From Acidobacteriaceae bacterium KBS 83 (GTDB taxonomy: Bacteria > Acidobacteriota > Terriglobia > Terriglobales > Acidobacteriaceae), in the NCBI GenBank assembly GCA_000381585.1, contig KB906739.1, positions 310,001-374,000 of the forward strand: a stretch of 64,000 bases of DNA. The letters run 5' to 3'. The position numbers were made by a program, and so were the translations under genes. The first letter of the stretch is position 1. Each line of letters opens with the position of its first letter. Of this stretch, positions 19,060 to 27,153 are shown piece by piece. The notes under the pieces are model-generated. The model saw nothing but the letters and a program-made list of their open reading frames with translations. It made no database searches and was not told the origin of the DNA.

Positions 19060-21369
19060 CTAATCAGCACGTGTCGTCCTTCTGTCAGAAGTTGGGTCGA
19101 ACGCAGCCTCACCATTGACATCAGCCGCCTTGATTGTCTCTGGCAGGACACTAACGTCCCGGTGCGAAATCGTAGGGTGATTCCTGTCGTCCTCGGAAGC
19201 CGCAATCGCCTGCAGCGTATATTTCCCGGCGGTCGCCGGCGCATTCAGCGTAACCGTATATGACTGCGCTCCCAATGGCTCTAGCGAGAATGGAATCTCC
19301 GAGCTGACACCATCTTGACCTTCTGCATCCTTGAACACGAGCCGCAACCTCCCCATCCGCCGCCTGTCCTCATCATTGACCATGGCGACCGTGTAGTCGC
19401 GCCGTTCGCGCTGGACCAGCGTCGGATGCCAGAAGTTTAGATACACCCCCAGCGGGTTGAAGGCTTGTTCCATTGCTCCTGCAAAATGCGGCTCCAGGTC
19501 AAGCGTCCGTAAATTTCTGAAGTGATCCGATGTAAAAGCGTTCGGATCGCTCGCGGTCAGGTACACAAAGTGCAGAACTCCCGCGTAACGTCGATATGCC
19601 CGCCAAAATTCCGTTTCCCCGCCCAGGAGATAGGCCTGCAACTCGAATCGCTTCTCCGTCGTATTCTGGTTTCCCAGGAGTTTGGGATAGAGCTTCTGCG
19701 TCAACAGCGTTGGCGTGCCGTCCCGGTTCAGCCATAGCCACCCGTATTCATTCAAAATCATCGCGTGACCAGTCTTGCTCGTCGGGTCGTCCGGACCCGG
19801 CCCAAGCATCGATTCAAGATCCGTCATTTTGAACTCTGAAGCTCCCGATTGGGTATCGTTCATCGCCGTGCCAAAGAACAAATATTGATGGTCCTCTACC
19901 GCATCGTCGGGGCCCGCAGGCGCGTTATAACTGTTCTCCCAGGGCCGGTTTGAGAGGTCCAAAGATCGCACCGCGGGGATTATCTTGGTCGTGAACTCCG
20001 GCAGCCAGGATTCGTTCGTTGCATCCCAGATCGCCACGCTTGGATGGTTCCAGTTGTCTCGCATCCATTCCGTATACTCGGAGATCATTTCGTTCGTGTC
20101 ATAGGTCGCGTGATACGAACTCCAACTCGGATGCCCTGTCCACACCATGTATTCGTTTTCGATCAACAGGCCATTCTCATCGGCAATCTGCAACCACCTG
20201 TCAGGCACCGGCCCAATGCAGAATCGAAACGAGTTCCAGTGGAGTTGCCGGGGTATTGTCACCAGCAACCGGTGCAGCCACTTTTCGTCCCATGGAAGCG
20301 TGCCACTCTCTGGATCCTCGAAGAAACGGTGTACCGTGATGTTTGATCCCCGCAAAAAATACGGCCGCCCATTTAGATAAGCGCGTTGCGTCACCGTATC
20401 GAAATGGAACTCCCGCATCCCGAACCGCGTGGTCACGTCATCTCCGGAGGTGCGCGTATTTACCTGGTAGAGAAACGGATCTTCAGGACTCCACGGGTGG
20501 GCGTTCGGAACCGGCACGATCTGCTTCACAAGCTTTGTAGCGCCCGCTGGCACCTCCACACGCGAAACGATTTTGCCAGAGGCCACAGTGTGGGACTTCC
20601 ATGTGAAACTCTGCTGCTCCACGCTGGTTGTCAAAGCGCGCGAAGAGTAATTATGTAACTCGGTTTGCACTACTATGCTCGAGCTCGCCAATTCAGGCTT
20701 TACTTGCGCGTTTACAATCACAGGATCATTCATCACCTCCAGGCTGACATCGTCGTAGATGCCGGGCGTCCAGCGGTTCTTCTCAAAGTCGGTACCTTGC
20801 GAAACATTCGGGGGCAGCACGCCTGGGTGTGCCCCGATCCGAATCACCAACTCATTTGGCGCATTCCAGTGAATTGCTCGCGTTACATCGAAGTACGCGG
20901 CGGTGAAGCATGGATGGTGCTCACCAATACGGACGCCATTCAGATACACAACCGTCCCAAACTGCGACTTGTTCACCTTCAGCAACGCCACTGCATCGCG
21001 AGTTGGCCCATTGAAAGTCTTCCGGTACCAGAAGTAATTGCGCTTCTGGTAGGAGATGCCTCGCACATCCCCCAGCTTGTCGAAATCGGCGCGACTGTAT
21101 CTTCCCTGCTCAACCAGATTAGAAAGCAGTTGCTTCGTCTTGTACTCGTCAACATCTGCAAACGCGGGAACCGCCGAGTGAGTCAGCCCCGGAACCGGCA
21201 CCGTATGGCCGTATGTTTTTGGCATCTCGTTCGCGCCGACGCTGTCTTCCACGTCCCACGTGCCGTCCAGTGAAAGCGTGGTGCGGTGTGCCGCCTCTGC
21301 TATGGCACAACTAGGCACGATCGCCATGAGGCAACAAACCACGCAAAGAATGAGCTGCCGTAGTCTCAT
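19060..21369 (-). CDS. Secreted GH2-type glycosidase
   Basis: Exported glycoside hydrolase with the GH2 fold order. A signal peptide (LCVVCCLMAIVPSCAIAEA) is followed by a jelly-roll sugar-binding domain (LSLDGTWDVED ... YFWYRKTF ... VYLNGVRIGEH), an immunoglobulin-like domain and a TIM barrel. The barrel carries the acid/base Glu in IWDATNESWLPEF and a nucleophile candidate in MILNEYGWLWLNRDG. A C-terminal beta domain is present. The ATG at 21369 has AAGGAG 5 bases upstream. Length is 769 residues. It is the last gene of the sugar-phosphate operon, 45 bp after the second cupin isomerase. GH2 covers beta-galactosidase, beta-mannosidase and beta-glucuronidase; the phosphomannose isomerase in the operon makes a mannosidase-like role attractive but unproven. 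Confidence 0.83.
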   Translation of the reverse strand: MRLRQLILCVVCCLMAIVPSCAIAEAAHRTTLSLDGTWDVEDSVGANEMPKTYGHTVPVPGLTHSAVPAFADVDEYKTKQLLSNLVEQGRYSRADFDKLGDVRGISYQKRNYFWYRKTFNGPTRDAVALLKVNKSQFGTVVYLNGVRIGEHHPCFTAAYFDVTRAIHWNAPNELVIRIGAHPGVLPPNVSQGTDFEKNRWTPGIYDDVSLEVMNDPVIVNAQVKPELASSSIVVQTELHNYSSRALTTSVEQQSFTWKSHTVASGKIVSRVEVPAGATKLVKQIVPVPNAHPWSPEDPFLYQVNTRTSGDDVTTRFGMREFHFDTVTQRAYLNGRPYFLRGSNITVHRFFEDPESGTLPWDEKWLHRLLVTIPRQLHWNSFRFCIGPVPDRWLQIADENGLLIENEYMVWTGHPSWSSYHATYDTNEMISEYTEWMRDNWNHPSVAIWDATNESWLPEFTTKIIPAVRSLDLSNRPWENSYNAPAGPDDAVEDHQYLFFGTAMNDTQSGASEFKMTDLESMLGPGPDDPTSKTGHAMILNEYGWLWLNRDGTPTLLTQKLYPKLLGNQNTTEKRFELQAYLLGGETEFWRAYRRYAGVLHFVYLTASDPNAFTSDHFRNLRTLDLEPHFAGAMEQAFNPLGVYLNFWHPTLVQRERRDYTVAMVNDEDRRRMGRLRLVFKDAEGQDGVSSEIPFSLEPLGAQSYTVTLNAPATAGKYTLQAIAASEDDRNHPTISHRDVSVLPETIKAADVNGEAAFDPTSDRRTTRAD

Positions 21370-21413
21370 AAGCACTCCTTCAAGGAAACGGGCTTCACTA
21401 CGGAATCAGCACC

Positions 21414-22196
21414 TCATGGTTCAAATTGCGGCCATAGTTCTGCAAACCGCTCTGGTTGGGCTACCCACTGTACTGAATCCACATGCCTGCGGTACTGCAT
21501 ATAGATGGGCTCGATCGGGTCGAGTCCCAGTTCCGGATATTGCCGGCTCTTGCGTTGTTCAAGCTGGGCGGCACGATAGCGGTCGTTGGCCATCCACTCG
21601 ATGGCTCCATCCGCCTGCACTATCGGAAAATGCGCCAAGCCGCCGTGCGCGCGGACGCCAGTGTAATCAAATCCATATTGACGGTCGCACCACGCCCCAA
21701 ATACCATGCGTCGGTGGATATCAGTATTGATCACCGCATGCGCCCAGCCTGGCGGCACCACTACCTTTTCTCCGGGTATTGCGGCCACCGCCACGCAACG
21801 GCCCGGATCATCGGTCGTCCGTTCCTGCGCATAGATGATCGCCTTGCCCTCCCATATCTCAAACAGTTCCGGTGACGACCAGCCGCTATGTGCCGCAATG
21901 GCGTGCACATGTCCCTGGCTGCGCACCGGCTCCTTTCCCAGTTGCCCCGCCGCATACGCCACTACCCCAAACAGCAGATAATGCGCCTTCAAAGCACGTT
22001 CGTCTTCTTCGCAGCGCACGTCCATCGCGATCGAGTACACGGGACTTGGCCCCTCGCATCCCGGATCCATCAGGCTTGAACGAATCGCATCCAACGTACG
22101 GAACTCCGCCTTCGGGCCGCGTACCCCAGGACCATATCTGAACTCCAGAGTCTCTGGATCGATTTCCACGTTCAGTCTTGTCGCAATCTGTGTCAC
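21414..22196 (-). CDS. Cupin-type glucose-6-phosphate isomerase-like protein (first paralogue)
   Basis: Cupin-fold protein of the archaeal-type phosphoglucose isomerase family (GPI/PF06560-like). The metal-binding cupin motif 1 reads SQGHVHAIAAHSGWSSPELFEIWEG, with His-x-His and a later Glu. Motif 2 is VVVPPGWAHAVIN. The 260-residue length is larger than the typical 190, with an N-terminal FRYGPGVRGPKAEFRTL stretch also seen in the family. The start overlaps the preceding phosphomannose-isomerase stop by 4 bp. A second GPI-like cupin is encoded in the same operon at 24894-25478; the two differ in both motifs. One may have a different substrate. Confidence 0.75.
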   Translation of the reverse strand: MTQIATRLNVEIDPETLEFRYGPGVRGPKAEFRTLDAIRSSLMDPGCEGPSPVYSIAMDVRCEEDERALKAHYLLFGVVAYAAGQLGKEPVRSQGHVHAIAAHSGWSSPELFEIWEGKAIIYAQERTTDDPGRCVAVAAIPGEKVVVPPGWAHAVINTDIHRRMVFGAWCDRQYGFDYTGVRAHGGLAHFPIVQADGAIEWMANDRYRAAQLEQRKSRQYPELGLDPIEPIYMQYRRHVDSVQWVAQPERFAELWPQFEP

Positions 22197-23959
22197 GCCG
22201 AACTCCGTACAAATGCCTTGATAGTGGCCAGGGGCTTATCGGCTTTGCCAAGCGGAGAGATCCGATACTGCCCTACTTGCGCCGGCACAATAAATGTCTC
22301 TGCATAGTGCACAACGAACTGCTCAAAGGCATCGCTTGGACTATCTACGACAACCTCTCGGCCTTCCACCAGGTTCAGCACATTCAACGTGCCTTGAGTG
22401 TCATGCAACACCGGCTCTGTGAACCAGTGGCGTCTCGTCTCCAGGAATTCCAGCGCATGTAGACCGGTCGCTTCCTCATACCAGCCTTCTCCGCGACTCA
22501 CAACATGGACCGGGTTGATCAGATTCTCTCGGGCCCATTCCCTATCTCGGTCCCACTGGATATTCGCCAGTCCATGTCTCAAATGAATCGGCCGCGGCAA
22601 GCCATTCATCCCCAGACGCGCCCAGTCCCACAATTTGAAGGTGAAGATGTAAGGCGTTGCGCTGATCTCCAGGACCATGCTGTTTTTCCCGGAACAGTGA
22701 ATCGTTCCCGCTGGTATCGATACATGATCGTGCTTCTTCACAGGCCACTTGTTCACGTACTGCTCCGCTGGGAAGATCATCCCATCAGTCTGCGCTCTCT
22801 CTAAATCCGCGGCCATTCTCACCGCATCGATGCCTGGCTTCAGCCCCAGATAAACAACCGCATCAGGTTCCGCATCCAGCAGGTAGTAGCTCTCGTCCTG
22901 GGTGTACGTCATCCCAAACTGTTCGGCGATGTACTCAGGGAGCGGATGAACTTGTAGCGAAAGATTGCCGCCCTCCACAGTATCGAGAAGATCGAAGCGG
23001 ATCGGAAACTCTGCGCCAAATCGCTGCACGATCGAGCTGCCCAGCAACTCCTCCGCATGCTCATGGACCAGTGACAGGGCAGGCGTCTCAATTATCTGGT
23101 CCCCGAAACGGAAACGAAGGCTGTTCTCCTCCGGCACGCAATCGAAGCACCAGGCGAAGTTCGGAGGCTCTTTCGGAAGGTCAAAGTGCCGCCGCATCCA
23201 CTCTCCGCCCCACGGGCCGGGATCGAAGAATGGCACTACCCGGAACGGACGCCGTGCCGTTTCCGCCAGCGCGGACCTGTAGCTGTCTCCGGAGATCATC
23301 TTCGGCCCTAACGGAAGATTCGTATCCACGTACAGGTCTATTGCGTCATGCAGGCGATGCTTTTCCGCATCCGCAGCGCGCCAGTCGACGAAATACGCCC
23401 GTTTGTAGAGCTCCGCTGCCGTTGCTCTCTCATTGTTCGCACCAAGATTCCCTACTCGATGCGCACGTTGCCGCTGCTGTATCTCCCATCGCGTCACATC
23501 GCAATACAGCAGCACATCCCACTGCCGCGCCACGTAAGCCGCGCCCGTTCCATACACCAGCACCAGCCCCCGTGCGGCCGCAATCTCCTTGCGCAACGAA
23601 GCCGTCCGGCCTTCATCGAACAGCGATCCCAGTCTCCACCCTGCCATTCTTCCAAATACCGGATCGTCCCCAAGAAAAGGCGATAGGATCTCTTCTAATT
23701 CGCCGGCAGATTTGAGCGCGGTCTCAGCGGACAAGATCGTCTTTGCATCGAAAGCGTCGAGTCCGCCTCTCACCTCATCCGTGTCCACCCCTGGATAACA
23801 CTCCGCAACGACGACGGTGCACTCGGCGCTGCCACGAGCGTTCCGAGCGGCTGCTACAATCGCTAGCCACCCACTTACGCATAGCGAAGCATCCTGCGAG
23901 ATCGCAATCGTCGGCTGCTTGTCATAGTTTGTTCCGCGCGTCGTCGTCTCTCGCGTCAT
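22193..23959 (-). CDS. Class I phosphomannose isomerase with a long N-terminal domain
   Basis: Interconverts mannose 6-phosphate and fructose 6-phosphate in the cytoplasm. The C-terminal 370 residues form the zinc-dependent class I isomerase: NLSLQVHPLPEYIAEQFG (Gln/His zinc ligands), YYLLDAEPDAVVYLGLKPG, and HVSIPAGTIHCSGKNSMVLEIS (His ligand). The N-terminal 215 residues are an extra domain with nucleoside-kinase-like phrases (VVVAECYPGVDTDE, VLVYGTGAAY, LLYCDVTRWEIQQRQR), but I see no P-loop GxxxxGK[ST]. Total 588 residues against about 320-420 for the stand-alone enzyme. It overlaps both neighbours by 4 bp, so expression is coupled to the ROK kinase. The N-terminal domain may be a degenerate kinase or a regulatory part. 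Confidence 0.85.
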   Translation of the reverse strand: MTRETTTRGTNYDKQPTIAISQDASLCVSGWLAIVAAARNARGSAECTVVVAECYPGVDTDEVRGGLDAFDAKTILSAETALKSAGELEEILSPFLGDDPVFGRMAGWRLGSLFDEGRTASLRKEIAAARGLVLVYGTGAAYVARQWDVLLYCDVTRWEIQQRQRAHRVGNLGANNERATAAELYKRAYFVDWRAADAEKHRLHDAIDLYVDTNLPLGPKMISGDSYRSALAETARRPFRVVPFFDPGPWGGEWMRRHFDLPKEPPNFAWCFDCVPEENSLRFRFGDQIIETPALSLVHEHAEELLGSSIVQRFGAEFPIRFDLLDTVEGGNLSLQVHPLPEYIAEQFGMTYTQDESYYLLDAEPDAVVYLGLKPGIDAVRMAADLERAQTDGMIFPAEQYVNKWPVKKHDHVSIPAGTIHCSGKNSMVLEISATPYIFTFKLWDWARLGMNGLPRPIHLRHGLANIQWDRDREWARENLINPVHVVSRGEGWYEEATGLHALEFLETRRHWFTEPVLHDTQGTLNVLNLVEGREVVVDSPSDAFEQFVVHYAETFIVPAQVGQYRISPLGKADKPLATIKAFVRSSA

Positions 23960-24897
23960 ACGTTGCCTTGCAGCAGCGGCAAGCCACCCAGCAACGCCGC
24001 GGCCGGTCCTAACAAGGACGGCACGATGCTGACGGAGCCCTTCTGCGCCCAGGCATGTCGGTTCACATGGTCACGGATTCGCGGGAGTATCCATTCCTGT
24101 CTCTGCATTACACCACCGCCAAATACGATGACCTGCGGATCATAAGCATGGATCAGCGTGACCGTCAGCGCCGCCCATACGCCGACGCAATGTTCGAGCA
24201 CCTCGCACGCCACGGCGTCCTCGGCATCCACGGCCGCAAACAATGTCTCGAAATCAATGGCGCCCATCTTCTCGGCCAGCATGCTCCGTCTATATCCAGT
24301 GTGTTCACGGCAGATCGCGTTAAGCGATACCGTTGAGGCTTCGGCCTCCGCGCACCCGCGGTTGCCGCACGTGCATACGCGGCCCTTCCAGTCCACTCCC
24401 AGGTGACCCGCCAGGCCTCCAGCCTTGCGCGAACCAGATCGCAGCAGTTTTCCGCCCAGCAACACAGCTCCGCCAATACCGGTCCCGAGCGTCACCAGTA
24501 CCGCATCATCAAACCCCTTCGCTGCACCAGCGAAGTGTTCTCCAATCAATGCCAGCCGCGTATCGTTCTCTGCCTTGCATGGCAATCCGAACCTGGTCTC
24601 GCACCAGCGCGGGAAGTTGAAGCCGACTCCATCGTCATACTTTCCATTCGTTGCGAGAATCGACCCGTCCTCATGAACAATCGCGCATATGCCCACGGCC
24701 ACTCCAGCCATCTGTGTCGGATCCATGGCACTCTGTCGTGCCAGGGCATGCAGCCCTGCTTCTAATTGCGGCAGAAGAGCTGTCAGCAAGGGGTGCCGCA
24801 CCGCAATCGTGTCCTTGGCCAACAGGCGATCGCGATAGACAATGCCGTACTCCACGTGCGAGCCGCCAATATCCAGCGCCATGGCTATCTCGCTCAC
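23956..24897 (-). CDS. ROK-family sugar kinase
   Basis: Cytoplasmic ATP-dependent hexokinase of the ROK family. The N-terminal ATP-binding motif reads MALDIGGSHVEYGIV. The sugar-binding and catalytic part includes AENDTRLALIGEH (catalytic Asp) and VLVTLGTGIGGAVLLGGKLL. The ROK zinc motif GHLGVDWKGRVCTCGNRGC is followed by AEAEAS. The final VIVFGGGVMQR region is also typical. Its 313 residues fit the family. No helix-turn-helix precedes the kinase, so it is an enzyme rather than a repressor. Placement between two aldose-phosphate isomerases suggests that it feeds them hexose 6-phosphate. Substrate could be glucose, mannose or fructose. Confidence 0.9.
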   Translation of the reverse strand: MSEIAMALDIGGSHVEYGIVYRDRLLAKDTIAVRHPLLTALLPQLEAGLHALARQSAMDPTQMAGVAVGICAIVHEDGSILATNGKYDDGVGFNFPRWCETRFGLPCKAENDTRLALIGEHFAGAAKGFDDAVLVTLGTGIGGAVLLGGKLLRSGSRKAGGLAGHLGVDWKGRVCTCGNRGCAEAEASTVSLNAICREHTGYRRSMLAEKMGAIDFETLFAAVDAEDAVACEVLEHCVGVWAALTVTLIHAYDPQVIVFGGGVMQRQEWILPRIRDHVNRHAWAQKGSVSIVPSLLGPAAALLGGLPLLQGNV

Positions 24898-25478
24898 AAT
24901 TGCACCACGACTTCAGGGACCCCATTCCTGCGCAATACCCGTACACTGAATCCCTGTTCCTCGATCGCAGCGTAGTCATAGCCAGCATCGCTCGGCCAGC
25001 AAGCCAGAAAAGTTAGCGGCACTGCACCGGTGTTCACCACTCGATGCGCAATCCTTCCCGGGATGTAATGCGTAGACCCCGCGCCCATCTCCTGCACCGT
25101 GGCACACCGCTGTTCATCCATCAGCACCAGCATCCCGGTTCCTGATGCCGTGGAATAAAACTCAGCGCGGTCGCGTTTCGCATGAAAGTGGCCCCGCGTC
25201 ATGAAGTACTCCTCGCCAATCACGCCAGGGAACACGGTTGAGTTCCCAAAAAACAATCCCGCCTCAGTTCCATCCGGTACCGGCTTCCAGTACTCCATCG
25301 CATACATGACCTGAGCAGGATCCATTTCGGACCGCGCCTGCTCGTCAAGAAAAACCCTCTTCATCTGCCCGACAGTCTTCACGGTCCGTTCAACCCTCGG
25401 ATCATTCCCCATAACTCCGGTTGACAGATCCAAATGAATCGGCCCCGCAACTGCCGTCTTTCCGTGCCCCGTTATCAT
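24894..25478 (-). CDS. Cupin-type glucose-6-phosphate isomerase (second paralogue, first gene of operon)
   Basis: Close to the archaeal cupin phosphoglucose isomerase: YFMTRGHFHAKRDRAEFY carries the His-x-His and Glu metal ligands, THYIPGRIAHRVVNTG the second cupin motif, and ACWPSDAGYDYAAIEEQGFS is the family signature. It would interconvert glucose 6-phosphate and fructose 6-phosphate. I chose the ATG at 25478 because GGAGG lies 8 bases upstream; the ATG at 25484 would leave only 2 bases. Length is 194 residues, typical for the family. It overlaps the ROK gene by 4 bp and leads the five-gene operon. Confidence 0.88.
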   Translation of the reverse strand: MITGHGKTAVAGPIHLDLSTGVMGNDPRVERTVKTVGQMKRVFLDEQARSEMDPAQVMYAMEYWKPVPDGTEAGLFFGNSTVFPGVIGEEYFMTRGHFHAKRDRAEFYSTASGTGMLVLMDEQRCATVQEMGAGSTHYIPGRIAHRVVNTGAVPLTFLACWPSDAGYDYAAIEEQGFSVRVLRRNGVPEVVVQL

Positions 25479-25519
25479 GCTCATCGCCTCCAATTTTAGC
25501 GATCCCGTGCGGCCCGTTT

Positions 25520-25775
25520 TCTGGATGGTCTAAGCATCAGCCTCGGCGCGCCCATGTTTGCGCCACACTTCCTCCGGGATCTCCGCGCGCGAGAACCGCG
25601 GAAGCATCATCGTTCTCAATCAAATCGTCATCGTCACTGGCATACTCATCGTCCATTCCAACAATTGGGCCGCAGACCGCTGGACACTGTCTGGCACTGC
25701 ACCGACACCAGCACCCAAGGCACTCTGGCGAGGCTCACGATGAGTAAAGCGTTCAGGCGCTGATCAAGATGCGAA
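25520..25775 (+). pseudogene. Remnant of an MFS sugar porter
   Basis: On the plus strand, GLSISLGAPMFAPHF (about 25530-25574) in one frame and SGISARENRGSIIVLNQ (from about 25577) followed by IVIVTGILIVHSNNW in a second frame match successive parts of the sugar-porter signature (helix 4, the ISEISPARxRG motif, helix 5 with the NQ motif). A further piece, SVQALIKMRKR, resembles the cytoplasmic loop after helix 6. The frames are separated by a shift and by stop codons, and both ends of a normal 450-residue porter are missing. It lies head-to-head with the sugar-phosphate operon and now occupies its likely promoter region. Confidence 0.62.
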
Positions 25776-26202
25776 AGCGTTGGATCTTCTGGATAATGAA
25801 ACCGCCTCACAGCCAGCGTCGAAAAAACTCATCAGCGGATCTCCACGGCAAGCTCCGCGTACTGCTCGCGTTATGAATCTCTCCGCCCGAGTATAGGCTT
25901 AACCTTCCAACATTGCTTCCGACATCTGAGCAAGACTCGTATGGACTGGCACATCGAAGCGCTTCGCTCCAGACATTGCACCCGGAATTTGATTCCTAGA
26001 GTAGAAGCAGTTGATCGCAAGGGCAAAAGAGCCCCGGAGAAGCCGGTTTTTCGAGTCAACCGGCGGTCAGCCCTAAGCCGAACATCGGACCTCAATTACT
26101 GACTCGATTGTTGGAGTCGGAGGCTCCGACCAGCTACGAAGGTTCTTCCTGACTGCCGGTACCTTAACGGGGTTCATTAACCATTTTGAATGTGCTCTTC
26201 CT
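25776..26202. other. Gap before the TetR gene, no gene seen
   Basis: No frame of family-typical protein was recognised on either strand, apart from possible continuation of the decayed porter to about 25880. At 26116-26130 there is a 15-bp odd palindrome, GTCGGAG-G-CTCCGAC, 70-90 bp downstream of the tetR stop. With a one-base centre it is unlikely to be a terminator hairpin and could be a protein site. Confidence 0.35.
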
Positions 26203-26916
26203 TCACTTTCCTCGAGTGCCACCGCGTTTCCGACGGGTTTCTTGTCGGCAGTCAACCATTACCGTGGATTTACTACGCACTCCATCAAACAATGTGGAGA
26301 CGATACTATCTGCGACCTTGCGATCAAGGGGGGCGTGGCCGGCCATCATACGGTAGATCGCTGGGCCATAGATCAAGTCGAGCACGAGTTCCCGGTCCAG
26401 ATCTTGGTCGATCTCTCCTCGTTCGACGCCGCGATCAAAGATGACTCCGACGGCTTCACGTCTCGGCTTAAGGAACCGTTCGCGAAAGAGTGCCGCAAAT
26501 TCTTTATCGATCTGAGCTTCCGCAACAAACTGGCCCAGAATATGTCCGGCCGGATTCTTGTAGAGAGTAATCACCGAGCGAAGCTGCTCCTGAATGTCCG
26601 TTCTTACAGAACCCGTGTCAAAGGTTGGCACCCTTCGATTCAAACTTCTTAAAAACGCATCCAAGGCCAGGTATGCTTTGCTCGGCCACCACTTATAGAT
26701 CGTGGCCTTTCCCACCCCGGCTCTTCGGGCTATCTCTTCCATCGAAATATCGCGTAAAGGTCTTTGGGTAAGCAGTTGCAGCGTCGCTGCCAGGATCGCC
26801 TCCTCGGACTCCTCACTGCGAGGGCGACCGCGACACTCCGCTTTGACGCCTTCGACTTGGCCCCTTTGCCTAGAGTTTGTTCGGTCTGAGGTCGACGGTG
26901 TGGCAGGCTGACGCAT
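26203..26916 (-). CDS. TetR/AcrR-family repressor next to the RND operon
   Basis: DNA-binding repressor of 237 residues. The N-terminal helix-turn-helix is clear: ILAATLQLLTQRPLRDISME, then EIARRAGVGKATIYKWWPSK. It is preceded by a basic, disordered 40-residue leader containing GRPRSEE. The C-terminal ligand-binding half (HILGQFVAEAQIDKEFAALF) is typical of TetR_C domains. The ATG at 26916 has AAGGAG 6 bases upstream. It is divergent from the efflux operon, with a candidate operator at 27092-27107 in the shared intergenic region. It probably represses the pump and itself; the inducer is unknown. Confidence 0.9.
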   Translation of the reverse strand: MRQPATPSTSDRTNSRQRGQVEGVKAECRGRPRSEESEEAILAATLQLLTQRPLRDISMEEIARRAGVGKATIYKWWPSKAYLALDAFLRSLNRRVPTFDTGSVRTDIQEQLRSVITLYKNPAGHILGQFVAEAQIDKEFAALFRERFLKPRREAVGVIFDRGVERGEIDQDLDRELVLDLIYGPAIYRMMAGHAPLDRKVADSIVSTLFDGVRSKSTVMVDCRQETRRKRGGTRGK

Positions 26917-27091
26917 GTGATCTCCTTCAACGATCTGAATCTGTGATTCGACATACCCGCAAAGGCGCGTTCAACAGAATCGTATTCCGTAGCAAAGAAT
27001 AGGCCTCGCCGTAGGGCCTGAGAACTCTTTGTTGCCAGTGATCACTTCTGGCATTTTTGAATCTTAGGAGCTCTTGTCCGCTCAAATACTA

Positions 27092-27107
27092 TACGTACCG
27101 TTTCGTA
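27092..27107. promoter_or_regulatory. Candidate TetR operator of the efflux operon
   Basis: TACGTACCGTTTCGTA is an imperfect 16-bp inverted repeat (6 of 8 pairs match, outer TACG/CGTA arms perfect). It lies between the divergent tetR and RND permease genes, 47 bp before the permease ATG. Location and symmetry support the call. A second palindrome, AGTGATCACT within CCAGTGATCACTTCTGG near 27035-27055, is in the same intergenic region. Confidence 0.5.
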
Positions 27108-27153
27108 ATAAGCCGGCGGGCCTTCGTATGACTTGAGTCCAGAGGGGTGCCAA

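Noticed and set aside
26116-26130. Palindrome GTCGGAG-G-CTCCGAC as tetR terminator
   Set aside because: A one-base centre cannot form a normal hairpin loop with the full stem, and no U-tract follows.
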